A stretch of DNA of 64,000 nt. Source: Pipra filicauda. Taxonomy: Eukaryota; Chordata; Aves; Passeriformes; Pipridae. The stretch spans positions 62,001 through 126,000 of the forward strand of contig NW_024104894.1 of the NCBI RefSeq assembly GCF_003945595.2. The letters are read 5' to 3'. The notes under the pieces are model-generated. The model worked only from the letters and a program-made list of their open reading frames with translations. It ran no database searches and was not told the origin of the DNA. Numbering within the stretch: position 1 is the first letter of the stretch; each line of letters opens with the position of its first letter. The translations under genes and the position numbers were made by a program. Of this stretch, positions 46,109 through 56,655 are shown piece by piece.

Positions 46109-46760
46109 CAGCATTCACTGAGCTCCCAAAATCCTCAGCCAGCTCTTCCCCAAAACATTTACAACCAAACTGCTCCCTGCAGCACTCGGGGATTTAGTGA
46201 CAGAAACTGTTAGAAGAGCCATAATATAATTTGTAAATGATGTTGATTTACTCATTCCAAAGCCTTTTGAAGCAAATAGATTGTGTTCATTTTCTCCCAC
46301 GAGCTGTACATTCAGAGTAACCATTGAAACACTCCATTTAAATATATATGCAATTAAACTAATGATGTTTTAGAACATCCTAAATAACAACACAGCGCGA
46401 GGACAGCTGTCCATATCCTCTATTTAGGTTTACAGTTCTGCTGCACAGTTTGCTGGGTTAGTTTTCTTATAAATAACAGTGTAAATCACCCATTTTCCTG
46501 CCTCTCAAAGAGCAGCAGCTGCCCCCGACTCAGAGCTGGCAATTAGAGGAGGGAAAGGATGGAAACAAAGGCCAGGGTTGAAAGGAAAAGCTCTTCAGGT
46601 GTAATAGTGGTGTAAAGCTTAATGCTTTCAGATGGTGTAAAGAGACTCCAGAGGAAAGGAGAATTAGGCCCTGTAATATCCAGTGTAATTATGCAAATTG
46701 ATATTACAAAAAGGGCTTTTAATTGGGAATGCTCAACAACATTTCACTGGTGCCAGGTCG
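46109..46760. other. Candidate conserved non-coding block
   Basis: Repeat-free AT-rich sequence just right of the tandem duplication. TAATTTGTAAATGATGTTGA, TTTAAATATATATGCAATTA and TCAATTAGAGGAGGG-like strings give it the look of a regulatory element. Not proven. Confidence 0.33.
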
Positions 46761-46873
46761 TTAATCTGGGTGGGAGTCAGTTCAGCAGGAGACTTGTCTT
46801 GGGTTCAGGAACGAGGCCAGGGCTGTGCTGAAGTGATTCCACGTGTTAACCTGGATTCCAGATGTTAAACTGC

Positions 46874-47150
46874 ATGGAATCATGGAACCATGGAATGGCT
46901 TGGATTGGAAGGGACATCAAGAATCACCCCATTCCATCCCCCATTCCACACCTTCCACTAGCCCAGGTCGCTCCAGCCTGGCCTTGGACACTCCCAGGGA
47001 TGGGATCCCTGTATTTCCCAGGCAGGGATTTGTCTCCCCACAGTCCCACAGTTCTATGAATTTTCTTCCTCTGCTCTGCAATCATCCTCTAATTCATTTT
47101 GCCTCCTCAGTAAATAAAGCTCCAAGTGAAACCAACTTCCCAGGTAACAG
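46874..47150. repeat. Arm 2 of the older inverted duplication
   Basis: Partner of 44198-44455, about 2.4 kb apart, opposite orientation, diverged. The CR1 end in this arm is on the minus strand. Confidence 0.88.
46876..47010 (-). mobile_element. CR1 LINE 3'-end fragment
   Basis: GGAATCATGGAACCATGGAA, TGGCTTGGATTGGAAGGGAC, AGCCCAGGTCGCTCCAGCCT, GGCCTTGGACACTCCCAGGG. Minus strand. Confidence 0.92.
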
Positions 47151-47164
47151 TTTCTGTTCCGAAG

Positions 47165-47500
47165 GCACATAAACCCCCAACACCTCCGTCACCTTTGAAT
47201 TGAAATAATTACTGCTGCTGTTTGCCACTAAACCTTCTGAGGGCCTTCCATTCATGGAGGAATCCACTAATGTTCAGCTTGTTAGGAGATGAGACCCCTC
47301 ATTAACTCGGAGTATTAAATGAAACAGTTGAGTTGGTAACCAAATCGACAAAGGAACAGCTGAGTCTCTCTGTGATTAGGGACTTTGTCATCTTGTTCAT
47401 GGATTAATTATATGGTCCATTATACTGAAATGTGTTTTTGATATCAAGACTAGTTTTGTTCTTGAGTTTTTCTACTTGCCAGCTGCTTTAATGTTCTTTA
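47165..47500. other. Candidate conserved non-coding block
   Basis: AT-rich, repeat-free: TTTGAATTGAAATAATTACT, ACCTCATTAACTCGG-like and TGGATTAATTATATGGTCC strings. Homeodomain-type TAAT cores are frequent. Not proven. Confidence 0.33.
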
Positions 47501-47854
47501 TCTTTCTGGGAACAAGCAGCAAATTATAGATTTCTGCACTTGAAGGACGAATTTAGAACATAGTCTTGAATGGCTGTTATTTAAAAGAAGTTCAAGGATA
47601 AATGTAGAGAGAACAATCTGCAGAAGGGGGAGTCTGGTGCAGCTCTTCTCTGCTGTGATGTGGCCCTGAAAGCAAACAAACAAACAAACAGGAACAGCCT
47701 GGGAAATGGGCTGGGAGGCTGCACACGCTTCCCGGGAAGAGATGTGGGAGGGAAATCCTCGGAGAGAAAGTTGTGGTTCAGTGCTTTGGGGCTGTGCAGG
47801 GGTTACCCTGACACATCAGCCACAGGCCCCAATAATCCAAGGGATTTCTAGTTG
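47501..47854. other. Unique non-coding DNA
   Basis: Contains a (CAAA)5 run at about 47672-47690. No gene. Confidence 0.45.
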
Positions 47855-48112
47855 TAGAATCCCAGAAAGCTTTGGGTTGGAAGGGTCCTTAAATCCCACC
47901 CAGTGCCACCCCTGCCCTGGGCAAGGACACCTTCCACCAGCCCAGGTTGCTCCAGCCTGGCCTTGGACACTTCCAGGGATCCAGGGGCAGCCACAGCTTC
48001 TCTGGGAATTCCAGCCCAGCCTCCCACCCCCTCCCAGGGAGGAATTTCTTCCCAATATCCCATCTAACCCTGCCCTCTGTGAGTCTGAACCCACCCCCCT
48101 TGTCCCAGAGCC
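47855..48112 (-). mobile_element. CR1 LINE 3' part
   Basis: TAGAATCCCAGAAAGCTTTG, GGTTGGAAGGGTCCTTAAAT, GGTTGCTCCAGCCTGGCCTT, CAGCCACAGCTTCTCTGGGA, CCCAATATCCCATCTAACCC. Minus strand. Confidence 0.94.
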
Positions 48113-48488
48113 ACAGCTCCCGATGACATTTGTATGATGAAATTTATGGAATGAAAGTGAATTCATTGTAATTTTGAACCTTTCTTTCAAATAAATGTCT
48201 TGAAATTGTAGAAACTGTACAGTTGTAGAATTGTAGGTTTGCACTCTAGAAATTTGGTGAGAAACACAAGAATTAAACCTTCAAAATCAAGAAAAAATAA
48301 GAAAGATCCACCAACATATCCCGTGGGATTTATGGAGGGGGGAATTAAATGTCTTGGAGGTGAAATGAGGAGTCATTGGTGGATCATGGTTATAAAACCA
48401 ACAGGGCTGGAGGGAAGTTGAGCCCCAAGAGGTGAATTTTCCTTCCAAGAGCAGGGATTGTAACTGGGAATTCAGGGCAGCTTGGAAG

Positions 48489-48582
48489 AGCACACTGGGA
48501 GACAGGAGGGTGCTCCTGTGCTCACACCAGTGTGGAACTGGGAGATAGGAGGGTGCTCCTGTGCTCACACCCAGTGTGGAGC
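48489..48582 (+). repeat. ~46-bp tandem pair
   Basis: Two copies of (A/C)TGGGAGA(C/T)AGGAGGGTGC followed by TCCTGTGCTCACAC(C)CAGTGTGGA. Confidence 0.9.
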
Positions 48583-49278
48583 TCCCCACCCTGAGGGAGG
48601 TGCTGGGCATTCCTGCCTGAACTGGAGGAGAGATAATTTTGGGGTCTTGGGACTTTTTTAACCACTCCTGGGATCCAGAGACTGTGACCACCACTCTCAC
48701 CCAGACTGCACCACCACTCTTGCCCAGACTGCACCAGCACTCTCACCAACAGGTTTTTCCCCTCTCCTCTTACTTTGGACTCAGGGGGCCCAACAAACAC
48801 CACTCTGTTCATGCCCCAGGGTGCTGGGTTATACATTTGGGTTTTGGGGGTTAAAACCAACTGTTTGTCTGTATAATCGTATTTATTGTGTTATTTTATT
48901 AAATTGTTATTCTGATTTATAATCTCTCCTTTGAGTTGGGTTCATTTCCCCTGCAGGTTCACCTTTAAACCAGCACACCAGGGTGGCTGCATTTCCCCTC
49001 TCAGGGACCTCCTGAGGGTGTGGCAGCCCCACCCTGCAGCTCCAGGAAGATTTGGACATCAGTGCTGGGCTCTCCTGCTTGGATTTAGGGAACGAGCAGC
49101 ATCCCTGGGGTGCCAGAGAGGGGATTTTCAGCCTGAAATCCATCCCAAAGTCCTAAAGCACCACTGGAGTTGTGCAATTACCTCGAGGAACTCGGCTCTT
49201 GTTCCAGCCCTGATTGAAAAAATGCAGGTTTTGCTGAGGGTTGTGGCACTTCAAAGGCAGAGATAAGGAACAGGCCCT
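48583..49278. other. Unique non-coding DNA
   Basis: Contains a 24-bp motif repeated about 2.5 times at 48690-48748 (ACTCT(C/T)(A/G)CCCAGACTGCACC). No gene. Confidence 0.45.
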
Positions 49279-49279
49279 T

Positions 49280-49530
49280 GAAAATGAGGTATGTGTTTAT
49301 CTCCAGCAGCTGCCTAACTAAGGGAATGGGAAAATTAAATTTGTCCCATAATTATCTTTTGTACAAACAGGCAGTGGCCCTCCAGCCAGGCAGCTTCTAA
49401 AAGAACCTATAATTATTGCATATAATAACTCCCAACATTAATCTTAGCTGTTGCTTGTACAAAAATTATAGATTACTGCACCAAATCCTATTACTGCAAA
49501 TATTAAAAGTTACTCAGCGTTTATTTGAAC
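49280..49530. other. Candidate conserved non-coding block
   Basis: AATTTGTCCCATAATTATCT, CTATAATTATTGCATATAAT, TGTACAAAAATTATAGATTA: dense AT-rich motif-like sequence without repeats. Confidence 0.33.
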
Positions 49531-49618
49531 CTGGATTTTTTTTTTTTCATGTAACTTTGTGTTAATTTTCTCCCTATTTCACAACTCCAGCAATTGTTGG
49601 AATAGAGGGTTGATGGTT

Positions 49619-49915
49619 TAAAAAATTAATTCTTGTGAGATTGGAGTAATATGGCAAAAGAAAAGGTCTTAAAGCTGGAAGGATTGGGAATATTACTTGG
49701 CCAATCCAGGACTTTATTCTTGTTGGGGTGTTTCTCAAGAGTTGTTTAGCTTTGATTTGTGGATTTGAGCCTCCAAACTATCCCAGTATCCCAGAATTCC
49801 TGCAGGAATTCTGCCTGTTCTCTGGGGAATTCCAACCTGAGGGCAAATGCACTTGGGAGCTTTGCTGGAGCTGGACTGGGGGGCAGAATTCCCAGAGAAT
49901 CAGGGAATATCCTGA
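49619..49915. repeat. Left arm of a ~2-kb inverted repeat
   Basis: About 297 bp that pairs with 51397-51699 in reverse complement. By eye there are only a few substitutions and one ~6-bp length difference. It contains the 22-bp perfect palindrome CAGAATTCCTG/CAGGAATTCTG at 49792-49813. The outer end is TAAAAAA. Confidence 0.94.
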
Positions 49916-50010
49916 GTTGGAAAGGACCCACAAGGATCATGGAAGCCCAGCTCCAAAGCTCAGTTTTGATTGGTCTCCCCTTCCTGGAAGTGGTTTTGGA
50001 GGCTCCTGAT
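49896..50010 (-). mobile_element. Diverged CR1 LINE 3' end
   Basis: AATCAGGGAATATCCTGAGT, TGGAAAGGACCCACAAGGAT, CATGGAAGCCCAGCTCC: a CR1 end of the 'ACCCACAAGGATCAT' subtype. The inverted-repeat arm stops inside it. Confidence 0.7.
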
Positions 50011-50165
50011 CCCACCCTGCTGGAGCAGAGTTTGAAGGAGCATTTCTGCCTTTTTTACTCCCAGACCTCCAAGTGCTTTGGGAAGACTGGAACATCTGGA
50101 ATCTGATGTGCAGGAGGACTCCTGTATTCCTTGAGGGCCTCACACAGCCACCCTTTCATGCCTGA

Positions 50166-50228
50166 AAATTCAGAGAATCCTGGAATGGTTTGGGTTGGAA
50201 GGGACCTTAAAGCCCCTCCAGTCCCAAG
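50166..50228 (-). mobile_element. CR1 LINE 3'-end fragment
   Basis: AATTCAGAGAATCCTGGAAT, GGTTTGGGTTGGAAGGGACC, TTAAAGCCCCTCCAGTCCC. Very short tail. Confidence 0.9.
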
Positions 50229-51396
50229 AAACCTTTTGCTTTGTTTTGTTTTTTCTCCTGTTGCTGCTGTGCTGAAAAAAGTTTGGGTATCCAGTCACTT
50301 AAATCATAAAGAATTTAGATTGTAAGACAATGTTCTTTTTTAGACTGTGCTGCTCCAGAGACAGTTTTGAAATGTTTCTCTGAGGCATTTATAGAATTCT
50401 CTCTGTTCTCCTCAAAACAATCTCAAACTGCTTTATTTTCTGTCTAGTTCTCGAGTTTTGAAGGCCCCTTTAGATGGGTTTTTGATATTATTATTATTAT
50501 TTCAGGGGGTGAACTTGGATTGTCTTGAATATATTTTAATATATTCCACCTTGTTTTGGAGGATGGAGCCAAGACATGAAGCACTGGAGCAGCTGACTTG
50601 GGGTAGAGCCTGGGGACACGACTCTGGAGCCCAAACCCTTCTGGAGCTGGGAATTTTGCATCCCATAAAGAACATGCTCTTCTCTATTCTCCTTTGTGTA
50701 GCTGCTGGGTGGTTTTGAAGCAGTTTTTTCCAGGGTTTGATCCCCTTTTGTCCACAGGGAGAAGCAGGAGGGAGCGTGGCCGTGGCTGGATGGAACTCCT
50801 GGATGCAGCACCCTGGGAAGTTTTTCTCCCTGAAATCCTGGAGTGAAAACAAAATCAGTCCCCAAGTAACTTGGGCTGGGTAGAAGCACAATTTTGTGAG
50901 CATGTTGATCAGAAATAGGCTTATAAATCATCAGCTGCCTTAAAAAAGAAAACCATTTAATATAGAGGAGAATTCCTTTTGCTCTTTGTGGAGCTCTCCT
51001 GGACTCTGTAGCTCTTATTCTTAAAGGTCAGAGAGCTGCACTCTGGTTTTTCCTGCCTTCAGAATGGATTTGAGCAGTGGAGAGGAGAATGCACCTGGTT
51101 GTAAATACAGAAATACAGCAGGGCAAGTGTGGAACTACATTGGAAGGTCCTGGTTGTGTCAAAAAGGGGCAGAGTTCAGGGCAGGCTTTGAAGAATGGAC
51201 AGAAGGGGGGGGAATAAAGGCTGGTTGTTTGGAGACAAAGCTGCCTCGGGAGGAGCGAGGGCCCCTTGGAGTTACTGCAGCAAGACTTGCATTTCTGCTC
51301 AGCCTCAGCTGCTGGAGCTGGGAAACCACTTGGATTGAGCAGGAATCACTGGAGCAAACCCCAAAACAGCTGGAACACAATAAGTGCCATCTCAGT
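50229..51396. other. Loop of the inverted repeat, unique DNA
   Basis: About 1.2 kb without a recognised gene or transposase-like frame. The longest plus frame (51064-51534, 156 codons) runs into the right arm and has no known domain. Confidence 0.5.
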
Positions 51397-51699
51397 TCAG
51401 GATATTCCCTGATTCTCTGGGAATTCTGCTCCCCAGTCCAGCTCCAGCGAAGCTCCCAAGTGCATTTGCCCTCAGGTTGGAATTCCCCAGAGAACAGGCA
51501 GAATTCCTGCAGGAATTCTGGGATACTGGGATAGTTTGGAGGCTCAAATCCACAAATCAAAGCTAAACAACTCTTGAGAAACACCCCAACAAGAATAAAG
51601 TCCTGGATTGGCCAAACCCAAGGAATATTCCCAATCCTTCCAGCTTTAAGACCTTTTCTTTTGCCATATTACTCCAATCTCACAAGAATGAGTTTTTTA
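51397..51699. repeat. Right arm of the ~2-kb inverted repeat
   Basis: Reverse complement of 49619-49915, with the palindrome at 51499-51520. The outer end is TTTTTTA. No matching short target-site duplication is visible outside the arms. Confidence 0.94.
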
Positions 51700-52107
51700 G
51701 CTGAAAAAAAACATGTGTTGTCGTGCAATCCCTTCGTTTCTGTCTGGTTTACTCCTCCCTGAGGTTTTTTTAAAGGGTGATTTATTGGGCCAATATTTCT
51801 CCAGTTTAGCAGCAAAATTTTAAAGGAATACATGAATAAATTTTAGGGACAGCCCAATATGGATGTCAACCTTCAAAAGAATTCAAATATAATATTTAGA
51901 GGTCTGCAAAAACCTTTTTCTTGGTCCCAAATTAGTGGTTGTAGTTCGATTTTCTCCAAGACAACCCTGGGGAGGGAGAGGACATGGAGTGCCCACAGTG
52001 ACATCCCAAATGCAGTTCCCAGGCTGATCCTCCAGAGCCTTCACCAAGAGTTTCCTGCTGCTTTCAAGTATTATTAAGTGGCCACTGATTTTAAAATAAT
52101 AATCAGG
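51700..52107. other. Unique non-coding DNA
   Basis: No gene or known repeat. Confidence 0.45.
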
Positions 52108-52255
52108 GAATCAAAGAATGTTTTGGGTTGAAAGGGACACTAAAGATCATGTTGTTCCACCCCTGCCATGGGCAGGGACACCTTCCATTAGCCCAGGTTG
52201 CTCCAAGCCCTGTCCAAGCTGGCCTTGGACACTTCCAGGGATGGGGAAGCCACAA
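52108..52255 (-). mobile_element. CR1 LINE 3'-end fragment
   Basis: GAATCAAAGAATGTTTTGGG, TTGAAAGGGACACTAAAGAT, GCCCAGGTTGCTCCAAGCCC, TGGACACTTCCAGGGATGGG. It is cut by the (TTA)n run. Confidence 0.92.
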
Positions 52256-52256
52256 G

Positions 52257-52257
52257 A

Positions 52258-52299
<42 letters not shown>

Positions 52300-52355
52300 C
52301 ATCATCATCATCATCATCATTATTACAATAATAATAGCAATAATAATAATATTCT
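52257..52355 (+). repeat. (TTA)n / (TCA)n microsatellite
   Basis: About 14 ATT units, then about 7 ATC units, then decayed AAT units. It sits directly at the truncated end of a CR1. Confidence 0.97.
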
Positions 52356-53114
52356 ATGCTTAAGACTTCTGATTTTAGTGATATTTATAGATTATTTTTT
52401 TTTTACTTAATCCAGCACATGCAGCTGGGGGGGTTGAATCCAGGTATTTGGGGCTGGTTGATGTGGCAGTTCCTACCTCTGGTTCTTTAACAAAACCACC
52501 TGGGGAAGGTTCCCTCCCTCACTTAAATGAAGGGCAGAATTAGTCTCTCCCTTTAATGCTTTTTCCAGCCTCACTTTAGAGGTGCAGGGGCATCTTTTTA
52601 AGTGCCTTTTGAAGTAGGATTTGCTTCACTCTTTTAATTATCTGAGGAAATCGCTGTGTCACCTCCAAGGCCAAATATTCCAGTGTAGAGTTTCCTGGGT
52701 AATGTATTAAAACACCTCCTTCAGTGAGACTGGGTCTGTTCTCACCTGAGCTCCCCTGATTTTGAGATAACTGTGCTCCAATTCCTGGTTTGTGCCATGG
52801 GAATGAGCTCCCTGTTGGCATTTTGGGGGGGAGTGGAGCTGCTGGTCCCTGAGGGGGGAGTTCTGACTCCTTCCCACTCTGCTCCACGTCCCCCACGTCC
52901 CCCCATCCTGCAGCTCAGGGGCTCCCAGGGCCCTGCTGTTCTTGCAGGGTGGACCCAAAGGTGCTCTGGGCTCTGCCCCTGCCCCTCCCCTGCCTTTTGC
53001 TGCCATTCCTCCTTCCAGCCTGCCCTGGGCAGAGCTGCACAACAGCCTGGAGGGTGCAGAGCAGGAGTCCTGCTCCTTTCCCAGCCCTTCTGCATCCCAT
53101 CAAATCAGGAACTG
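52356..53114. other. Unique non-coding DNA
   Basis: No gene. 52780-53110 is G/C-rich, with overlapping frames on both strands and no domain. Confidence 0.45.
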
Positions 53115-53500
53115 CTTTGGTTTCACGGACCTTAAACACCAAGTGTTCAACTGGACACCTCCCACGAGCCCAGGGTGCTCCAACCTGGCCTTGGACACTT
53201 CCAGGGGCAGCCACAGCTTCTCTGGGAATTCCAGCCCAGCCTCTCCCCACCCTCCCAGCCAGCAATTCCTTCCCAATATCCCATCTCTCCCTGCCCTCTG
53301 GCAGTGGAAGCCATTCCCTGTGTCCTGTCCCTCCAGCCCTTGTCCCAAGTCCCTCTCCAGCTCTCCTGGAGCCCCTTTAGGCTCTCAAGGGGCTCTCAGG
53401 TCTCCCTGGACCCTTCTCTCTTCCAGGTTGGACAGTTCCAGTTCTCTCAGCCTTTCCTAACAGAGGTGTTCTGTCTCTCTAATCATCTCCATGGCCCTAA
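53115..53500 (-). mobile_element. CR1 LINE with small deletions
   Basis: GGACACCTCCCACGAGCCCA, TGGACACTTCCAGGGGCAGC, CCCAATATCCCATCTCTCCC, TCTTCCAGGTTGGACAG. Minus strand. The usual GGGATCCA before GGGGCAGCC is missing, and the 3' tail is degraded. Confidence 0.88.
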
Positions 53501-53983
53501 AACTTGTGGAAAAGGAATCAGTCCATCATGGGAACACATCCCTGGCTGCCCCAACAATTAATCTGAGCCTTTTGACCTGAAACTTCCTTCCTTTCATCCC
53601 TAGAGCCGTGGAGAAGCTGAGGCAAAGCATTTTCCTGCTGGATCTGGCAGAAATGTGACACCTGGAAGAACAAATTAGTGATGCCCGTGGTGTCTTTGCA
53701 GGAGAGGGGACGGGGCTGGGAAAGGTTTGTGTCCTTTGGGAGATTAGCTCCTGGTTTATTTAATATCAGCTTGTTCTCCACTCCACACTGGGCACAGATT
53801 AACAGTTCTAACAGCTGTGGAGATACTGTAATATCCCCTTGGCTTGTTAATCCAATTAATACTTGATGTAAATAAGGAAGAGGCTCGAAGTGTGTTGTGC
53901 TCTGAAGGCACAGCAGGGCCTGGAGTGTTTGTTATTCCACAGGAAGGGAGGAGTAGCTGGAATTCAGGGGTTTTCATCCATTC
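53501..53983. other. Unique non-coding DNA
   Basis: No gene or repeat seen. Confidence 0.45.
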
Positions 53984-54462
53984 TCATAGAATGTGCTGAG
54001 CTGGGAGGGACCCACAAGGACCATCAGTCCAACCCTCAGCCCTGCACAGCCCCAGCCCCAAGAGGATCATCCCAACCCTCCTGGAGCTCTGGCAGCCTTG
54101 GGGCTGTGCCCACTGCCCTGGGGAGCCTGGGCAGTGCCCAACCAGCCTCTGGGAGAAGAACCTTTCCCTGAGATCCAACCTGAGCCTGCCCTGACACAGC
54201 TCCAGCCATTCCCTGGGTGCTGTCCCTGGTCCCCCAGAGCAGAGCTCAGTCCCTGCCCCTCCTCTGCCCTCAGGAGGGTTTGCAGACCCCAGGGAGGAGG
54301 GTTTGCAGACCCCAGGGAGGAGGGTTTGCAGACCCCAGGGAGGAGGGTTTGCAGACCCCAGGGAGGAGGGTTTGCAGACCCCAGGGAGGAGGGTTTGCAG
54401 ATGCCAGTGAGGTCTCCCCTCAGTCTCCTCATCTCCAGCTGAACACACCGAGTGCCCTCAGC
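53984..54462 (-). mobile_element. CR1 LINE with internal minisatellite
   Basis: Minus-strand CR1 of another subtype: GCTGGGAGGGACCCACAAGG, CCAACCCTCAGCCCTGCACA, CCTTTCCCTGAGATCCAACC, CTGACACAGCTCCAGCCATT, AGGTCTCCCCTCAGTCTCCT. The minus strand retains MRRLRGDLT, the ORF2 end. A 23-bp array interrupts it at 54276-54413. Confidence 0.93.
54276..54413 (+). repeat. 23-bp minisatellite inside CR1, 6 copies
   Basis: GGGTTTGCAGACCCCAGGG plus AGGA, repeated from 54276 every 23 bp to 54391. The last copy reads GCAGATGCCAGTGAGG, which is where the CR1 consensus resumes (GTTGTAGACTGCAATGAGG in typical copies). Confidence 0.95.
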
Positions 54463-55460
54463 AGCCAGAAGGTCTCTGGAGGGATGGAAAACAAGGATCT
54501 GCCTTCAGGGGGGAGCTCAGAGGGGTGAGATCAGAGAGGCAGAGCAGGAACCCCCCTCACTGTGCCTGGGGTGGGTTTGGGGTGGGTTTGGGCAGCAGCC
54601 TCCCAGCTGCACATCCCACCATTCCCTAGATCTCAGCCACCCCATCCAGCCTCCAGCACACCAGTGGAGGCTCCCAAAACACTGTTCATGCCTTTCCACC
54701 CCCTCCAACCCCCAGTCAAGTTGGATGCCATGAGATTTAAGCCAAATATCAAATTTTGCTCTTTTTTTCTCCACTCTCAGCTCCGTGCAATGCACTGACT
54801 CCTGCTCATCCCACTGCTGGCATTCCTTTGTTTTTAGCTGAGTTCCATCACCTGGGAGACCACAGCCAATGAACCTCTGCAGGATCACACTGGGTAGGAA
54901 AAATACGTGGTTCAAACAGTGGCTTGGGAAGCCTGGAATGAATTCCCTGTGCTTCCAAGCATTTCCTGGGTGACTGAGGGCACAAACCTTCCTGCACAGC
55001 TCATTCCAAGCACTTAATTCCCCTCTGGCTGCAGGGACAGGCACTTCCCGAGGCTGACTCACTGCAGTGGGATGGAATGATCCCCCGTGGATCATTCCAG
55101 CCTGGCTGGTTTCTCTCCAGAGGTTTTCCAGGCAGAATGTGGGACAACTGCATCCCTAACAAGGATGCCTCAGCAAAGTGTCTCTTCTTTGGCTGCTGAG
55201 CTTCATTTTGGTCTCTCTGTTCTGAGGAAAAATGGCACAATGGCTGTTCTTTATCTTCCTTGGGAAGGAATCTCCTGGGATTCTTGGGCCTGCAGTGCAG
55301 GGTCTGATTCATTTTACTTGTTTAAAGGAAAACAAGCAAACAGAGAACTCATTAAATAGTTGGAGCATTAAAAATCTGCAGCCCAAAGTGACATTTAGCA
55401 AGCACATGAGGAGTGTAACACGAGGACTTCATCTTTTATATTGCCCCTTGTTTTGAAGGA
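54463..55460. other. Unique non-coding DNA
   Basis: No gene. Contains a GGGTGGGTTTGGGGTGGGTTT-like stretch at about 54570. Frames up to 192 codons have no domain. Confidence 0.45.
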
Positions 55461-55566
55461 TAATCGTGGAACGGTTTGGGTTTGAAGGGACTTTAAAGAT
55501 CATTTAATTCCAACCCTCTGCCAAGGGCAGAGACACCTTCCACTAGTCCAGGTCGCTCCAACCTGC
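55461..55566 (-). mobile_element. CR1 LINE 3'-end fragment
   Basis: TCGTGGAACGGTTTGGGTTT, GAAGGGACTTTAAAGATCAT, CACTAGTCCAGGTCGCTCCA. Minus strand, diverged. Confidence 0.9.
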
Positions 55567-56010
55567 TCATAATGCTGTGGAATCACTCAATTAAATGTTG
55601 TGTTTTCTTTTTAATTTTCCCTAATTAAGGTGTTCTCCACTATCCCCAGCCCAGCTTTCACACAGCCTGCAATGGATTCCCCATCCCAAGGGAATGGGAT
55701 TAAACATTTTGGCTTTGTTGGGCTCTGTATCTGAGCTGGGCTTCTGCAGGGAACTAATGAACAGATTAGTGGCATTGCCAAGAAGAGACTCAGAGTATCA
55801 GCTGGGATGAGGCTTTTCCAAACCAGCCAGGCAACAACAGAGAGAGGGAAAGCTGGAAAAAAGCACAGGGAGGGGAAAAAAAAAAGACAAGTGGAGTCAG
55901 TTTGGTTGCTGTGGAAGGCAGGGGTGGAGGGCAGGTGAAGGATGGCTGGTCAGGGGTTGTGTGAACACACTGAGGAATTGATTTCCCTCCTCTCTCACCT
56001 CTCTGGAAGT
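55567..56010. other. Unique non-coding DNA
   Basis: AT-rich start, A run at about 55876-55885. No gene. Confidence 0.45.
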
Positions 56011-56098
56011 TTGGGGTGTTCAGATAATCCTGGTTGTTCTTTTCCTGGCATCTCCTGGAGGGATCTCAGGTGTCCTCTCCAGGCAATGCTGGAATATT
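56011..56098 (+). repeat. 88-bp direct duplication, copy 1
   Basis: TTGGGGTGTTCAGATAATCC to CAATGCTGGAATATT. It recurs at 57770-57857 with about ten differences. Confidence 0.92.
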
Positions 56099-56421
56099 AA
56101 TACACCAGGAGAGGTTTCCAGATCCTACAGAGCAGTTTTAAGAGTCTTCCTTGTCCTTGCTGACTTTGCCCCAGCATTCCATGAGCTCCCCTTCATCCCA
56201 GAGCAGAGCCTGAGTGCTCCCAGCAGAGCTGTGGCTGCAGTGAACTCTGGTTCCTCTCCAGTAAAAAATCTCTGGAAAACAGAGAACAGCAAAGCAGGGC
56301 CATTCCCGGGGGTTTGGCTTGTTCTGCTTCAGCTGAACTTCCCGGGAATGTTTTTCCCAGCAGTGTTTCCTCCAGGCAGGATCATGGCAATGACTTCCCC
56401 TCCAGGCTCTCTCTGAAGAAT

Positions 56422-56655
56422 TGTGGGATCCCAGCATGGTTTGGGTTGGAAGGGACCTTAAAGCTCATCCAGTTCCATGGGCAGGGACACCTTCCCCTAT
56501 CCCAGGTTGTTCCAATCTGGCCTGGGCACTTCCAGGGATCCAGGGGCAGGCACAGCTTCTCTGGGAATTCCATCCCAGCCCCTCCCCACCCTCCCAGAGA
56601 GGAATTCCTTCCCAATATCCCACAAACCCCTGCCCTGTAGGAATTTAAAGCCACT
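56422..56655 (-). mobile_element. CR1 LINE 3' part
   Basis: CAGCATGGTTTGGGTTGGAA, GGGACCTTAAAGCTCATCCA, GCAGGCACAGCTTCTCTGGG, CCCAATATCCCACAAACCCC. Minus strand. Confidence 0.93.
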
